Shown here one piece after another: positions 17,001-25,157 of a stretch of 52,031 bases of DNA (position 1 is the stretch's first letter; the number at the start of each line of letters is the position of its first letter). Location of the stretch: contig JAGVHG010000138.1 of assembly GCA_020056715.1 (NCBI GenBank), forward strand, positions 1 to 52,031. The letters are read 5' to 3'. The notes below the pieces were generated by a model. That model did not search any database and was not told the DNA's origin. It saw only the letters and a list, made by a program, of their open reading frames with translations. A program made the translations under genes and the position numbers. The DNA comes from Phycisphaerae bacterium. Lineage in GTDB: Bacteria > Planctomycetota > Phycisphaerae > UBA1845.

Positions 17001-18882
17001 ACGCCCAACGAACGGTCGCGTCAGCGGCGTCCAAGGCGAACAACGCTCCGTAGCCCGAAGGCACGTAGACCAGTCCGTCGGAGACGGCCAGCAGCAGCGT
17101 CGGGGCGACGGGGTTGAGCGGCTCGCGGGCCGAACCCAGCAAAACACTACGAACCAATGACCCGTCGGTCGGATTCAGCACCGCGATAAACAGGTCCGAT
17201 TGCTTGAAATACGGCGCCCAAACATGGTCCCCAACGGCGATCGCCGCCGCCCGAAATTGTACGTCAATGAGTTCATCGTCGGGATCGCCGCCGGCCCCGC
17301 GCTGCCATCGAAGCTCGCCGCTCCGGGCGTCGTACGCGACCAGCCGGGTCGCCATGGGATTGCCCCCCGTACTTCGCCGGCCAGCCGGTGCAAAGTTGGG
17401 CGGAAACGCGGCAGGCGCGTTTTGTGCGTCCAACCCACCCCCGGCGCCGCCCCGCTCCACGGTGAACACCAACCCATGCGCGATCGAGATCGCCCCGCCG
17501 ATGTAGTCTTCGACCCGCTCCGCCTGCGGCTGGGCAGCTGCGCTGGCTACTCCGGGGAAGTTTCGTTGCCCGGGCGCACCACGGCCGGCGCGCCGGTCCA
17601 ATATGGCTCGGACACTACGACCCTGCCGCCGCTGGGACGATTCCCACGACACCATGAGATCCTGTAGGTCGAGCGCTGTAACGGCTTCCCCTGCACTTGC
17701 GTCCGCTCCGCTCCCGCTCTGGCTACGGCCGGCCGATATCCGCACGAACAGACGGGTTCCGTCGGAAACGAACTGGCTCGAGGGGAGAACCAGCGCCGCC
17801 GCCGGATCATCGTCGTAGATGCGCCGCCAAAGGTCCGCGGTCGTACCGGGCAGTTCATAGAACCATGGCGCGGCTTCCACCAAGCTCGGCGTAAGCGGCG
17901 GCGCGGGTCGATAGGATGAGGGATGAGGAATGAGGGATGTGGGATGTCGGAGGTGCTCTCGGTCCGCTGCACATCCGTCATCCGACATCCGCCATCCGAC
18001 ATCCCACATCCGACATCCGCCATCCGACATTCGTATCAGCCAATCCGGCGTGGATATATTCCTCGGTCCAACACTCAAGGGTGTTGGACCTGTCGCGGGA
18101 TCGTCCACTCTTCCCTGGTAAGCGGCGACTATCGCGCTTGATTGGTCGTTTTGACCGAGCATGGCGTACGCCGCAGCCAGCTTCCCGACCACGAGTTGTT
18201 CCGGCACGTCGCGGTCGGGAACCAATTCGAGAACGTCGGTGAGCAAAGCCAACGCCTCGCCCGGTCGGCCCTCATCCAGCGCCCATGACGCCAGAAGCTC
18301 CGACGCATCGTCGCCGTATTGAGTGATCAGATATCGACTGGCGATCAGTCGCAGGGCGGCGGGGTCATGCTCCGCTCGCGCCCGATCGAACAGCCGCTTG
18401 GCCTGTCCGTCGTAAAAGAGTCGATACGCCCGCAGACCTTCGGGAGGCAACGACGCGATGACTCGGGTGGCTTGGCGTCGCGCGGACTCGTAGAGCATTC
18501 CATCGTCGCCGGCCCCGTTCGCGACCCTCGCGGTGTCACTCACGGGAGACGCCGCTGCCGCGACCAATGCGCCCTCGGGGTCGTCGATCACCCGTTGCAA
18601 CGAGTCGATGACCAGTTTCCAGTCTGCACGGGCGATCCCCTCCTCGGCGCGTTGCAGGAGATTCACCACCGGCGCGGAGGTGTCTATCAACATCGGGGCG
18701 GCGTCCGCATTGACCCCCGGCGGCACGCGCCGTGCGGCCTTTACACCCTGGATGAGGTCGCCCGCGTCCTGAGCGCCGGCGCGGCCGGCGCAAAGGGCCG
18801 TGAGCACCGCGAGAACGGCCGCGACGCAGCGACCTGGCCTATGATCCGGGCGTATCAAACCCTTAACGTGCATTTGAGCCAC
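14023..18882 (-). CDS. Giant exported PQQ-propeller / TPR protein
   Basis: A 1619-aa protein. Signal peptide about 17-37 (RCVAAVLAVLTALCAGRAGA). Residues about 70-260 are TPR-like helices. From about 340 to 800 and again from about 1150 to 1600 there are PQQ/BamB-like beta-propeller repeats (LVAYDARSGELRWQRG, LFALDAADATVRWACQ, LTALDVATGEEVWRRE), with a second helical TPR-like block between. Such proteins act as periplasmic scaffolds or, with PQQ, as dehydrogenases; no catalytic motif is seen, so scaffold is more likely. It is directly coupled to the prenyltransferase-repeat gene. Odd: it carries several in-frame repeat insertions, including a 39-residue segment from degenerate heptamers (17911-18033), GPTPLSVGP from an 18065-18090 palindrome, and three GGCGCGCC palindromes. 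Confidence 0.83.
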   Translation of the reverse strand: MAQMHVKGLIRPDHRPGRCVAAVLAVLTALCAGRAGAQDAGDLIQGVKAARRVPPGVNADAAPMLIDTSAPVVNLLQRAEEGIARADWKLVIDSLQRVIDDPEGALVAAAASPVSDTARVANGAGDDGMLYESARRQATRVIASLPPEGLRAYRLFYDGQAKRLFDRARAEHDPAALRLIASRYLITQYGDDASELLASWALDEGRPGEALALLTDVLELVPDRDVPEQLVVGKLAAAYAMLGQNDQSSAIVAAYQGRVDDPATGPTPLSVGPRNISTPDWLIRMSDGGCRMWDVGWRMSDDGCAADREHLRHPTSLIPHPSSYRPAPPLTPSLVEAAPWFYELPGTTADLWRRIYDDDPAAALVLPSSQFVSDGTRLFVRISAGRSQSGSGADASAGEAVTALDLQDLMVSWESSQRRQGRSVRAILDRRAGRGAPGQRNFPGVASAAAQPQAERVEDYIGGAISIAHGLVFTVERGGAGGGLDAQNAPAAFPPNFAPAGRRSTGGNPMATRLVAYDARSGELRWQRGAGGDPDDELIDVQFRAAAIAVGDHVWAPYFKQSDLFIAVLNPTDGSLVRSVLLGSAREPLNPVAPTLLLAVSDGLVYVPSGYGALFALDAADATVRWACQYERGNRPRRDPRTAPVTAWLPSPPVVAGGLVLLAATDHRELLAFSAGSGEFRWSAAVEHGSYVIAADSTRVWLGGRNISCLSVADGKPVWATRLIAVPTGRGVVSGELVFVPTSEGLLSLDAATGAAIGVQPTPPSQTPLGDLLCVGTALFSVDPSSVRKFPDLERTHAAALARRETLPTDPSAAMQLAWVELLRGEPGRADEVLQQISTAALAKDPHRMDSFARVRVETAIALAGKAASGSAEALQWLQVADAVALTGADRLRCRLAIADQHIAGGRYAEAYGNLVQLGLSAEADQMVPVYGGESVETTARTQIVERLRELHAKLNTEQTSRLDDEINRQLSEASSAFGPPVGGQDGREVRKARAKLQALAYLPTVGSVARRALLELADWERRQLRFERAEQFLLEGARNRFDPSAVAAFLGLCELYGRSAQDQISALMPCLAELEKRFGSEPIPQEYSAPPAPAAAQSRPLVAEWVAQVRSAIPSAVRDAFLSSPNGKGADPVERRELSNDAVWAYHAAEGSYLGRIVRVEPEGSPLLRDRILLYRSDGVLECLSAGSEGLADRLIRRPADSADGELLWQTRLRLPEEFAESTLVTPGAPGPLEPARRAVTDGQIVVLNGADGLFAVGLVTGRRLWMRPHDTPPWRVGDMYKRDQSMAAADGLLAATPRQGRLTLMRMIDGSTVWERDLRGEPVDAIWMSADRPAGADRVITADAARQRVHLFDRADGRLVKRILFQQADPSQPIFRLVSRRAGTGMIVGPESSGATRGVVAVGDALGDVVWRVELDKPPVQLFQPKEGYVGIGLGQGMVRIVDADNGETVLERQVSGAYDVTGGVLFDGLLVLRVDAIRGQKQSEPAGRSAQLTALDVATGEEVWRREDISSLPDSDPGAPGLRIEDGVIPALVETMQAEVTPSGVATPRMRTALVLIDARTGRNLGLGADLTSTGMGGRFTGDVVMRPGAVIVGTQRTVNAYRAKTAERDGTGKSH
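14311..14326. repeat. TCCCGGCGCGCCGGGA palindrome, PQQ gene copy 1
   Basis: Perfect 16-bp palindrome, read in frame as part of DPGAPG near the C terminus of the PQQ giant. Confidence 0.8.
14727..14742. repeat. TCCCGGCGCGCCGGGA palindrome, PQQ gene copy 2
   Basis: Perfect 16-bp palindrome in a different reading phase from copy 1 (SRRAGTG). Confidence 0.8.
15187..15202. repeat. TCCCGGCGCGCCGGGA palindrome, PQQ gene copy 3
   Basis: Perfect 16-bp palindrome read as TPGAPGP. A degenerate copy with only the 12-bp core CCGGCGCGCCGG lies at 17585-17596, and imperfect ones at 27609-27620 and 43004-43019. Confidence 0.8.
17911..18033. repeat. Degenerate CATCCGA/GGATG heptamer repeats within the PQQ gene
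   Basis: GGATG(A/T)G units at 17914-17951 are followed by CATCCGA/CATCCGC units at 17971-18031. The blocks are inverted: 17935-17951 and 17995-18011 are perfectly complementary over 17 bases. The reading frame stays open, adding about 39 residues rich in Met, Cys, Asp and Trp (MSDGGCRMWDVGWRMSDDGC) unlike the rest of the protein. Confidence 0.82.
18065..18090. repeat. GGTCCAACAC palindrome within the PQQ gene
   Basis: Perfect 10-bp arms GGTCCAACAC and GTGTTGGACC around TCAAGG, read in frame as GPTPLSVGP. A sister copy with the same TCCTCGG lead-in lies outside genes at 18985-19010. Confidence 0.8.
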
Positions 18883-18984
18883 TCAGCAAATCTATCGCCC
18901 CAAGGCTCACGGGCCTTGGGGCTGTCGCGATGGATTATAGGGTCCAGGCGGTCCGCCCGAAGCAAGGCAGACCGGCGTGTCCTC

Positions 18985-19010
18985 GGCCCAACACTCAATG
19001 GTGTCGGGCC
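18985..19010. repeat. GGCCCAACAC palindrome, intergenic copy
   Basis: Arms GGCCCAACAC and GTGTCGGGCC around TCAATG, one mismatch. Shares the TCCTCGG lead and a TG-CG-GG tail with the in-gene copy at 18065-18090. Confidence 0.75.
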
Positions 19011-19103
19011 TGACGGGGTATATTAACGGCTACCCCTGCCCGTTCCTCCGCTCCGCTCCGGAAGCAGGATATCGGCTGGGGACGCAGAGAGAATCGATCC
19101 GCC

Positions 19104-19137
19104 ACGATGCCCGTGAGTCCCCTCTCACGGGCATCGT
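19104..19137. terminator. Perfect 14-bp hairpin downstream of the prepilin/dockerin gene
   Basis: Arms ACGATGCCCGTGAG (19104-19117) and CTCACGGGCATCGT (19124-19137), loop TCCCCT. It begins about 80 nt past the stop on the minus strand. There is no following T-run, so an intrinsic terminator is uncertain; an mRNA 3'-end stabiliser or another palindromic element is equally possible. Confidence 0.4.
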
Positions 19138-19214
19138 AGCGGACTGAGGATTGAAGGCTAGAGGCGTCTTCGTTGTCAGCACCGCTGCGCGGCTGCTCTA
19201 GAAGATTGTACGGA

Positions 19215-22200
19215 CTACGGCCCGGTCATGGCACGTTTGAAGATCTTCCAGTCGTCTAGATCGGTATCACCGTCAGCATCGAGATCGGTACAAGCGCATC
19301 GATTCGGCCCGCCGGACCCGGTGAAGCAGTTCTGAAACGCGGCTAGGTCACGCAGGTCGCTATGACCGTCGTGGTTGCAATCGCCGGCGCCTGGACAGAG
19401 CAGCTCGCCCGGGCAGGTCGATCCCGGTCCCTGCGGCGTGCCATCCAAGGCAATACATCGCGCCGGTAGAATTTGGGTACACGCCCCCGTCGGCAGGCAG
19501 CAGGCCTCCGTAGGCACGCAGTCGCAGCAAACGATCATCGTTCCATCCGGGGGCGCGGGTTGCGTCGTCGTCTGCACGCACACTTGGCCGGCCGGGCAGG
19601 TATTCGTACACTTGAACGGCGCGTTGGTCGCCATCCGAATCGTTGCCGTAGTCGAACCCGACCTGCCGGCAAGATGGGTGCTCGCCGGATTCCCCACAAA
19701 ATCGATCCGGTACGTGATGTCGAAGAAGCTGTCCACCGCCCAATTACCGTTGGGCAACCGCGTTAGAGTCGTGTGTCCCGGGCTAGGCATACCAAAATCG
19801 TTGCCCGCGACGATCCGCAGGAGATCAAAATCGGGGTCACCGATATTCGAAATCTGCCCGAACAAGCGGTGCATTTGTGTCGGGAAGGACTGCACCGGTT
19901 GACCCGGCTTCTTGACCCCCGTGTGGGTCTCGAAGCTCGAATTCGGGATGGTCACGATTCGATTCCAGCCCAAAAGGTCACCGGTCCCGGTTAGTTGGAA
20001 CTCAAGCGTCGAGTTGGAACACTCCTTCTCGCCGCCCAGGTCGCCGCCGTCCTCCCTGCAATCGACGCCCAGCGGGAACGAGCAGACGCCGCCCGGTTGA
20101 CTCTCGCGGCAGATGAAGTCCTTATGGATCGGGGCGAGGTGGATCTCCGTTCCAGCCGGTAGCCCGTCGATGATCTTGTGAACCTGGTCCGGACTGAGGT
20201 AGTCGCAACCGGCAGGCGGCAGGTCAACCGAACCCCCGCCATTGTCGACCACTTCGCACGGCCCACCCGGTCCGGCGGTGACGACACCGGAAGCGCCGAC
20301 CTTGAGGTGGCAGACATTCGGATCGTCGCAGTGGCAATCCGTGGCCGTCACCGTCGTCGCCCCGCCTACCTGGGTAACCTTCGCGCAATTGGCGATGCAC
20401 TCCTCCGGGGCCGGGCAGGTGTTGGGCCGACACGCACCGGTCGTTGGATCGGTCTCGCAGACCGTCGCCGCCTGGCAGTCACAGCATAGGTCGATCGTGC
20501 CGTCGGCGTTCACCACGCGGGTCTCTTCGCAAACGAAGCCTGCCGGGCAACCGCCTTTGCAACTGGCCCCACCGCCGGTCTGCATCCGAATCGTCGCCGT
20601 CGTTGACCCGGACATGCCGCCCAAATGCCCGCCGGGCGCGCCGACGAAGTCGATCCGGTAGGTAATGTCGAAGAAGCTGTCCACCGCCCACTGATTGCCG
20701 GGCAACCTTGTCAAGGTCGTATGACCCGGGCTGGGCATACCGAAATCCGTACCGCCTACGATCCTCAATAGATCGAAATCCGGATCGCCGATGTTGTTGA
20801 TTTGTCCGAACATCCGGAACATATCCGTGTCGAACGATTGCACCGGGTCACCCGGCGTCCGCGGCGCCGTGTGGGTCTCAAAGGCCATCGGGACCAGTAC
20901 CGGTCGGTTCCAGCCGCAGAGCGGACCCGGACAGGGTGGGTTCAAGACACTCAGGTCGAGCTGAAGATTCGACCCAGCACACTCTTTCTCGCCACCTAGC
21001 GACCCGCCCGCCTCGTCGCAATCCACGAGCGTCTGAAACGAGCAAACGCCGGCTGCGCCCGGATCCCGATTGCAGATGAAGTCCTTATGGATCGGGGCAA
21101 GATGGATCTCCGTACCCGCAGGCAAACCGTCGATGATCTTGTGCACCTCGTCCGGGCTGAGGTAGGCGCACCCCGCCGGAGGCAGTGTCACCGTGCCGCC
21201 GCCGTTGTCGACGACCACGCACGGATTCCCGCCGACACCGGCCACCACCCCCGGAACCTGCGGTATCGAAAGATGGCACTCGTTAAACTGGCGGCAGTCA
21301 CAACTGTTCACCGTGACCTGTCCAGTAAACGGATTCAGCTTTCCACAATGCGCGACGCACTCCTCGGAAAGGTTCGGGCACGTCACCTGGTTGCAGGCCG
21401 TACCCGCCGCGTTCGGCTCGCAAACCGGCGCGCCGCAACCCGGTACGCACGGATCGCATCCCTGAGCCACTTCGGCGCCGTCGAGAACCCCGTCGTTGTC
21501 GGTGTCAGGGTCGTTGGGGTTAGAGGCGATGTTGCAGGGGGTGCTCGGCCGGCAGCAGTCGTTATTCTCAAACCAATCGGGGATTCCGTCACCGTCGCTG
21601 TCGGCGCAATTCGTGCCGTCGCCCTTGTACTGTCCCAGGCAGGCCGCCGCTCCTTGGACGACTGAGCACGTGCCGTTCTGCGGATTGCAGCACGCACCTC
21701 GCGGGCAAACGTTGCATTGCTTCGTGCAGTGATTGTGTCCCCCCGCCGGATTGGCGTGGCACGTTTCCGTACAGCACTGTTCCAGAGTTTGCGGATTCTC
21801 CTCGACGCCCGGAACAAAGTTCACGCCGCATGGAGTATTCGGAATGATGGGTGATATTTGGTGTACCCACGGTTCGTCGCCCACAGTCATGAGATGTTCC
21901 GGCGGTATTCCCTCCGCTCCCATATCCAGAACTCTCATATTGCTTGGGTTTCCAATCTCAGTAAAGGTAAACCGCGGCAGCACGTTGAACTGGGCGCTAA
22001 AAACTCCCCCGTTGGGGTGCTGCTTGGCCACGGTCATGCCCCCGGGCGGCACAGGTACGGAAGAAAGGCCTACCGATACGTCCCAAAAGGTGTCGGGGGC
22101 GGTGATGCTGCGGATGGTAATAGGATTGCAACTCACCAGGCTGAGCTTAACGAGCTCGATGGGAACCGTTTCAGGCGGACCGTCGAGGAGCATGGCGTTA

Positions 22201-23270
22201 AAGCGACGAACCATCGTATCCGGTAGCCCGTCGTCTCGCCCGCCAAGGATGATGATTCCAGTAAATGGGTCTGATCCCGGGCCAAAAAAGTCAGCCGGTA
22301 TCGGATCGTTGCAGAAATCGAACTCCGTTCGCCCGCAAGGCGTGTTGAAGCAATCAGGCCCGGGCGGAACGCAGCGTCCATCCGACGGACAATGCGAAAC
22401 CACCGTACCGTTCGTAAAACCGCACTGGCCGACGGGCAGTATCTGACATGACCCGTCGGGCATGCAGCAGGCCTCGCCGCCCGCCCGTTCCAGTTCAACC
22501 GTCATGACCATGTGCTGATTGGGAAAACCGATCGCCGCCAAATCGGTGTAGTCCGGAAGTCCGCAGTCCACCGCTTTGAAGTAACTGGGAGCGATCTGTC
22601 CGATGTTGTTCGATCCGTTGAAATAGTAGTTATTCGGACCGGGGGTCGCGCATAGGTCCGGCGACTCCACCGCGACGACCAGGAAGGCGTTCGCCGGCAC
22701 GACGACGTTCATCGCCGTAAAGTTGACGGTTCGCAGCGCTAATTGCGTGCCGTCCGGAATGACGTCCACGATGCTGGCGAGAGGAACGAGGTTTGCGTTG
22801 TTCGGAGGCCCGCCGTTGGTATCCTGATAGAGCGCGATGGTTACCGGATTGGTGCCCAGGGTCTCATCGACGCCGTACGTAACACACCGAACGTAGTGTG
22901 ACTGACCGGCCGTCGGGCCGACACCCAGGTTAAACGAACGGGCATACGCGTTGTCGACCGTACATTGGTTTCCGCCGTCGAAGCACGCAACCGAGCCGCC
23001 GACGATCGTATTGGGGTCGACGCTCTGCGTGAGATCGATCGGAGCGCAGACTCCCGCGATGGACCCGTGCGTCGCGCTACCCGGACTCCCCCCTAAGCTG
23101 CTTAGAGTGGGCCTAGGTTGTACGCGCGCAGGTTTGGCGCTACGCCGCGCGTTCTCCACCGACGGCAGCAACACCGCCGCGAGCAGGGCGATGATCCCGA
23201 TCACCACCAGCAATTCAACTTGTGTGAATCCAACCCTCGCCGCGGAATGTTGACCCTTACGTCCAATCAT
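19215..23270 (-). CDS. Prepilin-leader, Cys-rich, dockerin-ended giant surface protein
   Basis: A 1351-aa protein. The N terminus is a type IV prepilin/pseudopilin leader: cleavage after Gly in VG-FTQVELLVVIGIIALLAAV, with Glu at +5. After an unrecognised exported region, a thrombospondin-3-like Ca-binding stretch (DSDGDGIPDW, DPDTDNDGVLDGAEV) leads into two tandem copies of a Cys-rich unit of about 320 residues (about 617-938 and 938-1262, each with YLSPDxVHKIIDGLPAGTEIH). The C terminus is dockerin-like (DCNHDGHSDLRDL, DLDADGDTDLDDW). Dockerins bind cohesins; prepilin leaders are processed by PilD. The ATG at 23268-23270 is chosen so the leader is short; 23282 is an in-frame alternative. 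The combination is unusual. It precedes the PQQ giant in the same direction, but a 330-nt gap suggests separate transcription. Confidence 0.82.
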   Translation of the reverse strand: MIGRKGQHSAARVGFTQVELLVVIGIIALLAAVLLPSVENARRSAKPARVQPRPTLSSLGGSPGSATHGSIAGVCAPIDLTQSVDPNTIVGGSVACFDGGNQCTVDNAYARSFNLGVGPTAGQSHYVRCVTYGVDETLGTNPVTIALYQDTNGGPPNNANLVPLASIVDVIPDGTQLALRTVNFTAMNVVVPANAFLVVAVESPDLCATPGPNNYYFNGSNNIGQIAPSYFKAVDCGLPDYTDLAAIGFPNQHMVMTVELERAGGEACCMPDGSCQILPVGQCGFTNGTVVSHCPSDGRCVPPGPDCFNTPCGRTEFDFCNDPIPADFFGPGSDPFTGIIILGGRDDGLPDTMVRRFNAMLLDGPPETVPIELVKLSLVSCNPITIRSITAPDTFWDVSVGLSSVPVPPGGMTVAKQHPNGGVFSAQFNVLPRFTFTEIGNPSNMRVLDMGAEGIPPEHLMTVGDEPWVHQISPIIPNTPCGVNFVPGVEENPQTLEQCCTETCHANPAGGHNHCTKQCNVCPRGACCNPQNGTCSVVQGAAACLGQYKGDGTNCADSDGDGIPDWFENNDCCRPSTPCNIASNPNDPDTDNDGVLDGAEVAQGCDPCVPGCGAPVCEPNAAGTACNQVTCPNLSEECVAHCGKLNPFTGQVTVNSCDCRQFNECHLSIPQVPGVVAGVGGNPCVVVDNGGGTVTLPPAGCAYLSPDEVHKIIDGLPAGTEIHLAPIHKDFICNRDPGAAGVCSFQTLVDCDEAGGSLGGEKECAGSNLQLDLSVLNPPCPGPLCGWNRPVLVPMAFETHTAPRTPGDPVQSFDTDMFRMFGQINNIGDPDFDLLRIVGGTDFGMPSPGHTTLTRLPGNQWAVDSFFDITYRIDFVGAPGGHLGGMSGSTTATIRMQTGGGASCKGGCPAGFVCEETRVVNADGTIDLCCDCQAATVCETDPTTGACRPNTCPAPEECIANCAKVTQVGGATTVTATDCHCDDPNVCHLKVGASGVVTAGPGGPCEVVDNGGGSVDLPPAGCDYLSPDQVHKIIDGLPAGTEIHLAPIHKDFICRESQPGGVCSFPLGVDCREDGGDLGGEKECSNSTLEFQLTGTGDLLGWNRIVTIPNSSFETHTGVKKPGQPVQSFPTQMHRLFGQISNIGDPDFDLLRIVAGNDFGMPSPGHTTLTRLPNGNWAVDSFFDITYRIDFVGNPASTHLAGRSGSTTATIRMATNAPFKCTNTCPAGQVCVQTTTQPAPPDGTMIVCCDCVPTEACCLPTGACTQILPARCIALDGTPQGPGSTCPGELLCPGAGDCNHDGHSDLRDLAAFQNCFTGSGGPNRCACTDLDADGDTDLDDWKIFKRAMTGP
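19500..21430. repeat. Tandem duplication of about 960 bp inside the prepilin/dockerin gene
   Basis: The Cys-rich unit is present twice in tandem. Near-identical DNA such as CAGATGAAGTCCTTATGGAT occurs at about 20107 and about 21074. Other shared stretches encode YLSPD, GLPAGTEIHLAPIHKDFIC and DFGMPSPGHTTLTRLP. Boundaries are approximate. Confidence 0.75.
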
Positions 23271-23609
23271 GGTTGACCCCATCGTACCCGTTCTCCGTTT
23301 TTACCCCGTGCGGAAGCACCGATCCGCACAAGCGATCACAACGACCCTATAAGCGCACTATGAGATGGGCTTGGTTCCCGTCCTCTTCTTTCCTAGACCC
23401 TAACCCCGAACCTTCGACCCGAATGATATAGAGTACCATACGCGGAACCTGTAACACCGACGGGTAGTGTATAGGACAAAAATATGGACCGTACGTGCGG
23501 GGTTGCGGGGTAGGGGCCTAGGTTATAGGATCAGCTACCTCGAACTCGCTGGTTATCAGAGTTGCTGTTATCGGTTCAGACGGGCAAACCCCGACACAGG
23601 AGGCTGCAA
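23271..23609. other. Divergent intergenic region, prepilin/dockerin and aminotransferase genes
   Basis: No gene or RNA is recognised. It separates two divergent genes and must hold both promoters. AT-rich stretches near 23425-23445 and 23465-23490 are candidates, but none has a clear paired -35 and -10. The AGGAGG at 23598-23603 is the ribosome site of the aminotransferase. Confidence 0.5.
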
Positions 23610-24893
23610 GTGGTTGTCTCAATGGCGACTGTTGATCGTCCGGCGATTCTTGGCGGCAGCAAGGCCGTAACACTCGACGGCCTGGAGGCCAACAGCTGGC
23701 CCATTATTACTGACGACGATGTCGCCGCAGTGACCGAAGTCCTTCGCTCGGGCGAACTCTCTCTTCATAAAATCACCCAGGAATTGGAGGAGGATTATCG
23801 TTCCTGGCTTGGTGTGAAGCACGCCTTGGCCTGCTGCAACGGAACCTCGGCCATCTTCGCGGCGATGCACTCCTTCGGCTTACAGCCGGGGGATGAAGTA
23901 TTGGTCCCCTCCGCGACTTACTGGGCCTCGGTCATGCCCGTCCTATGGTGCGGGGCCGTACCCGTCTTCTGCGAAACTGAACCCGATCAACTCGGCCTCG
24001 ATCCGGACGACGTAGAGAAAAAGATTACGCCTCGCACACGGGCGATGGTCATAGTGCACCTGTGGGGTATGCCATCAAAGATGGATGCTCTGTTGCGGAT
24101 TGCGGAGCGGTACAAACTCAAGGTCTTCGAAGACGCTTCACACGCCCACGGGGCGAAGTGGCGAGGCCGGTGGGTGGGGACGCTGGGCGATGCCGCGGTG
24201 TTCAGCCTTCAAACCAACAAGTTAGCCCCCGCCGGCGAAGGGGGAATCCTGGTCACCAACAACGATGCGATCCACGAACATGCCTTGTGTCTAGGGCACT
24301 TCGAGCGAATTCTCCACCTGCAAACGCCCGCGCGGCGCTTCGCGGGGACAGGTTTCGGCATGAAGCACCGCATGGCCCCGCTGTCGGCGGCGGTCGCGCG
24401 AACGCAATTCCGCCATATGGTCGAACGCAACACACGCCGGAACACCAATATCGAATATCTCTCGCGTCGATTGGAGAAGATAGGGATCAACACCTTCATA
24501 CCGCCCACCGACGTTTTGCGGATGTATTTTCTGTTCATCGTCCAAAACGACGAATCGAGCACCGGTCTGACGACGGATCGCTTGGTCGCCGCGCTTCGTG
24601 CGGAAGGGTGCGACGTGGTGCGGCCCAAGTACCCGTTGCTGCATCAGCAGCCGGTTTTCACAGAGGGGCGGTTCATCGAAATCGCCCGTTTGCAGTCGCT
24701 GCCGCGGGAGACGCTGCCGACCTATCGGCCCGACGCTTTACCGAGGACGACCGCCGCGAACGCGACCTTGATACAACTGCCGTCCTTCCCGTCGGCGGAC
24801 CGGCCGTTGCTCGACCAATATGCGAAAGCCTTTGAAAAAGTCCTCGCCGCGGCCCCCGACATCGCCCGCGCGGGCGAACCCGGCGCCGCCTGA
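23610..24893 (+). CDS. DegT/DnrJ/EryC1/StrS-type PLP aminotransferase
   Basis: A 427-aa protein. It keeps the family layout: N-terminal GG-x-AVTLDG and the SG-x-LS region, cofactor-binding EDASHAHGA (Asp about residue 175), and the catalytic Lys in SLQTNKLAPAGEGG (about K204), which forms the PLP aldimine. Family members aminate keto-sugars or make 3-amino-5-hydroxybenzoate. The start is GTG at 23610, chosen because AGGAGG lies 6 nt upstream; a later ATG (23622) is also possible. No sugar-nucleotide or antibiotic genes are nearby, so the substrate cannot be inferred. The next ORF begins about 60 nt later. Confidence 0.9.
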   Translation: MVVSMATVDRPAILGGSKAVTLDGLEANSWPIITDDDVAAVTEVLRSGELSLHKITQELEEDYRSWLGVKHALACCNGTSAIFAAMHSFGLQPGDEVLVPSATYWASVMPVLWCGAVPVFCETEPDQLGLDPDDVEKKITPRTRAMVIVHLWGMPSKMDALLRIAERYKLKVFEDASHAHGAKWRGRWVGTLGDAAVFSLQTNKLAPAGEGGILVTNNDAIHEHALCLGHFERILHLQTPARRFAGTGFGMKHRMAPLSAAVARTQFRHMVERNTRRNTNIEYLSRRLEKIGINTFIPPTDVLRMYFLFIVQNDESSTGLTTDRLVAALRAEGCDVVRPKYPLLHQQPVFTEGRFIEIARLQSLPRETLPTYRPDALPRTTAANATLIQLPSFPSADRPLLDQYAKAFEKVLAAAPDIARAGEPGAA

Positions 24894-24950
24894 GAATGGA
24901 AATTGCGTCCTGTGGCACTACAAAACGGAAATGCTTGATGGAAGGGCGTC

Positions 24951-25157
24951 ATGGAAAACCTGGAGCAAGGTCTGGATCGAAACTCATTCAGCGTCGGGAC
25001 GCTTGACGACGACGATAGGCGTCGCTGTTGGCGGACGAGCACGCACGAGGATCGACTGGCCGCGCTCGAGTTTCTGCGACAGGTCATGTATGGCTACGAT
25101 CCGGCTGCCGACCGAATCCAAAGAGTTCTTGAAACTGCTGAACTCGGGGGACGTTGA
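24951..25157 (+). CDS. Small conserved-looking ORF, possible decayed toxin-antitoxin partner
   Basis: A 68-aa protein with DRLAALEFLRQVMYGYDPAADRIQRVLE, a pattern recalled from small planctomycete and cyanobacterial proteins that often precede a nucleotidyltransferase gene. The ATG at 24951 follows GGAAGG at a short distance. Here the following gene is missing or reduced to a short frame (see 25090-25200). Function is not established; an antitoxin-like or regulatory role is inferred from remembered context only. Confidence 0.5.
   Translation: MENLEQGLDRNSFSVGTLDDDDRRRCWRTSTHEDRLAALEFLRQVMYGYDPAADRIQRVLETAELGGR

Larger units (their letters stand above)
18883..19214. other. Intergenic stretch with three palindromes, no gene
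   Basis: It holds a palindrome CCCCAAGGC/GCCTTGGGG (18898-18921), a GGCCCAACAC/GTGTCGGGCC copy (18985-19010) and a perfect hairpin with 14-bp arms ACGATGCCCGTGAG/CTCACGGGCATCGT (19104-19137). The last lies just downstream of the prepilin/dockerin gene and could stabilise or end its transcript, but no T-run follows on that strand. No ORF is convincing. Confidence 0.6.

Noticed and set aside
17911-18033. Possible CRISPR array from the regular heptamers
   Set aside because: Units are about 7 bp, degenerate and without spacers of constant length; no cas genes nearby.
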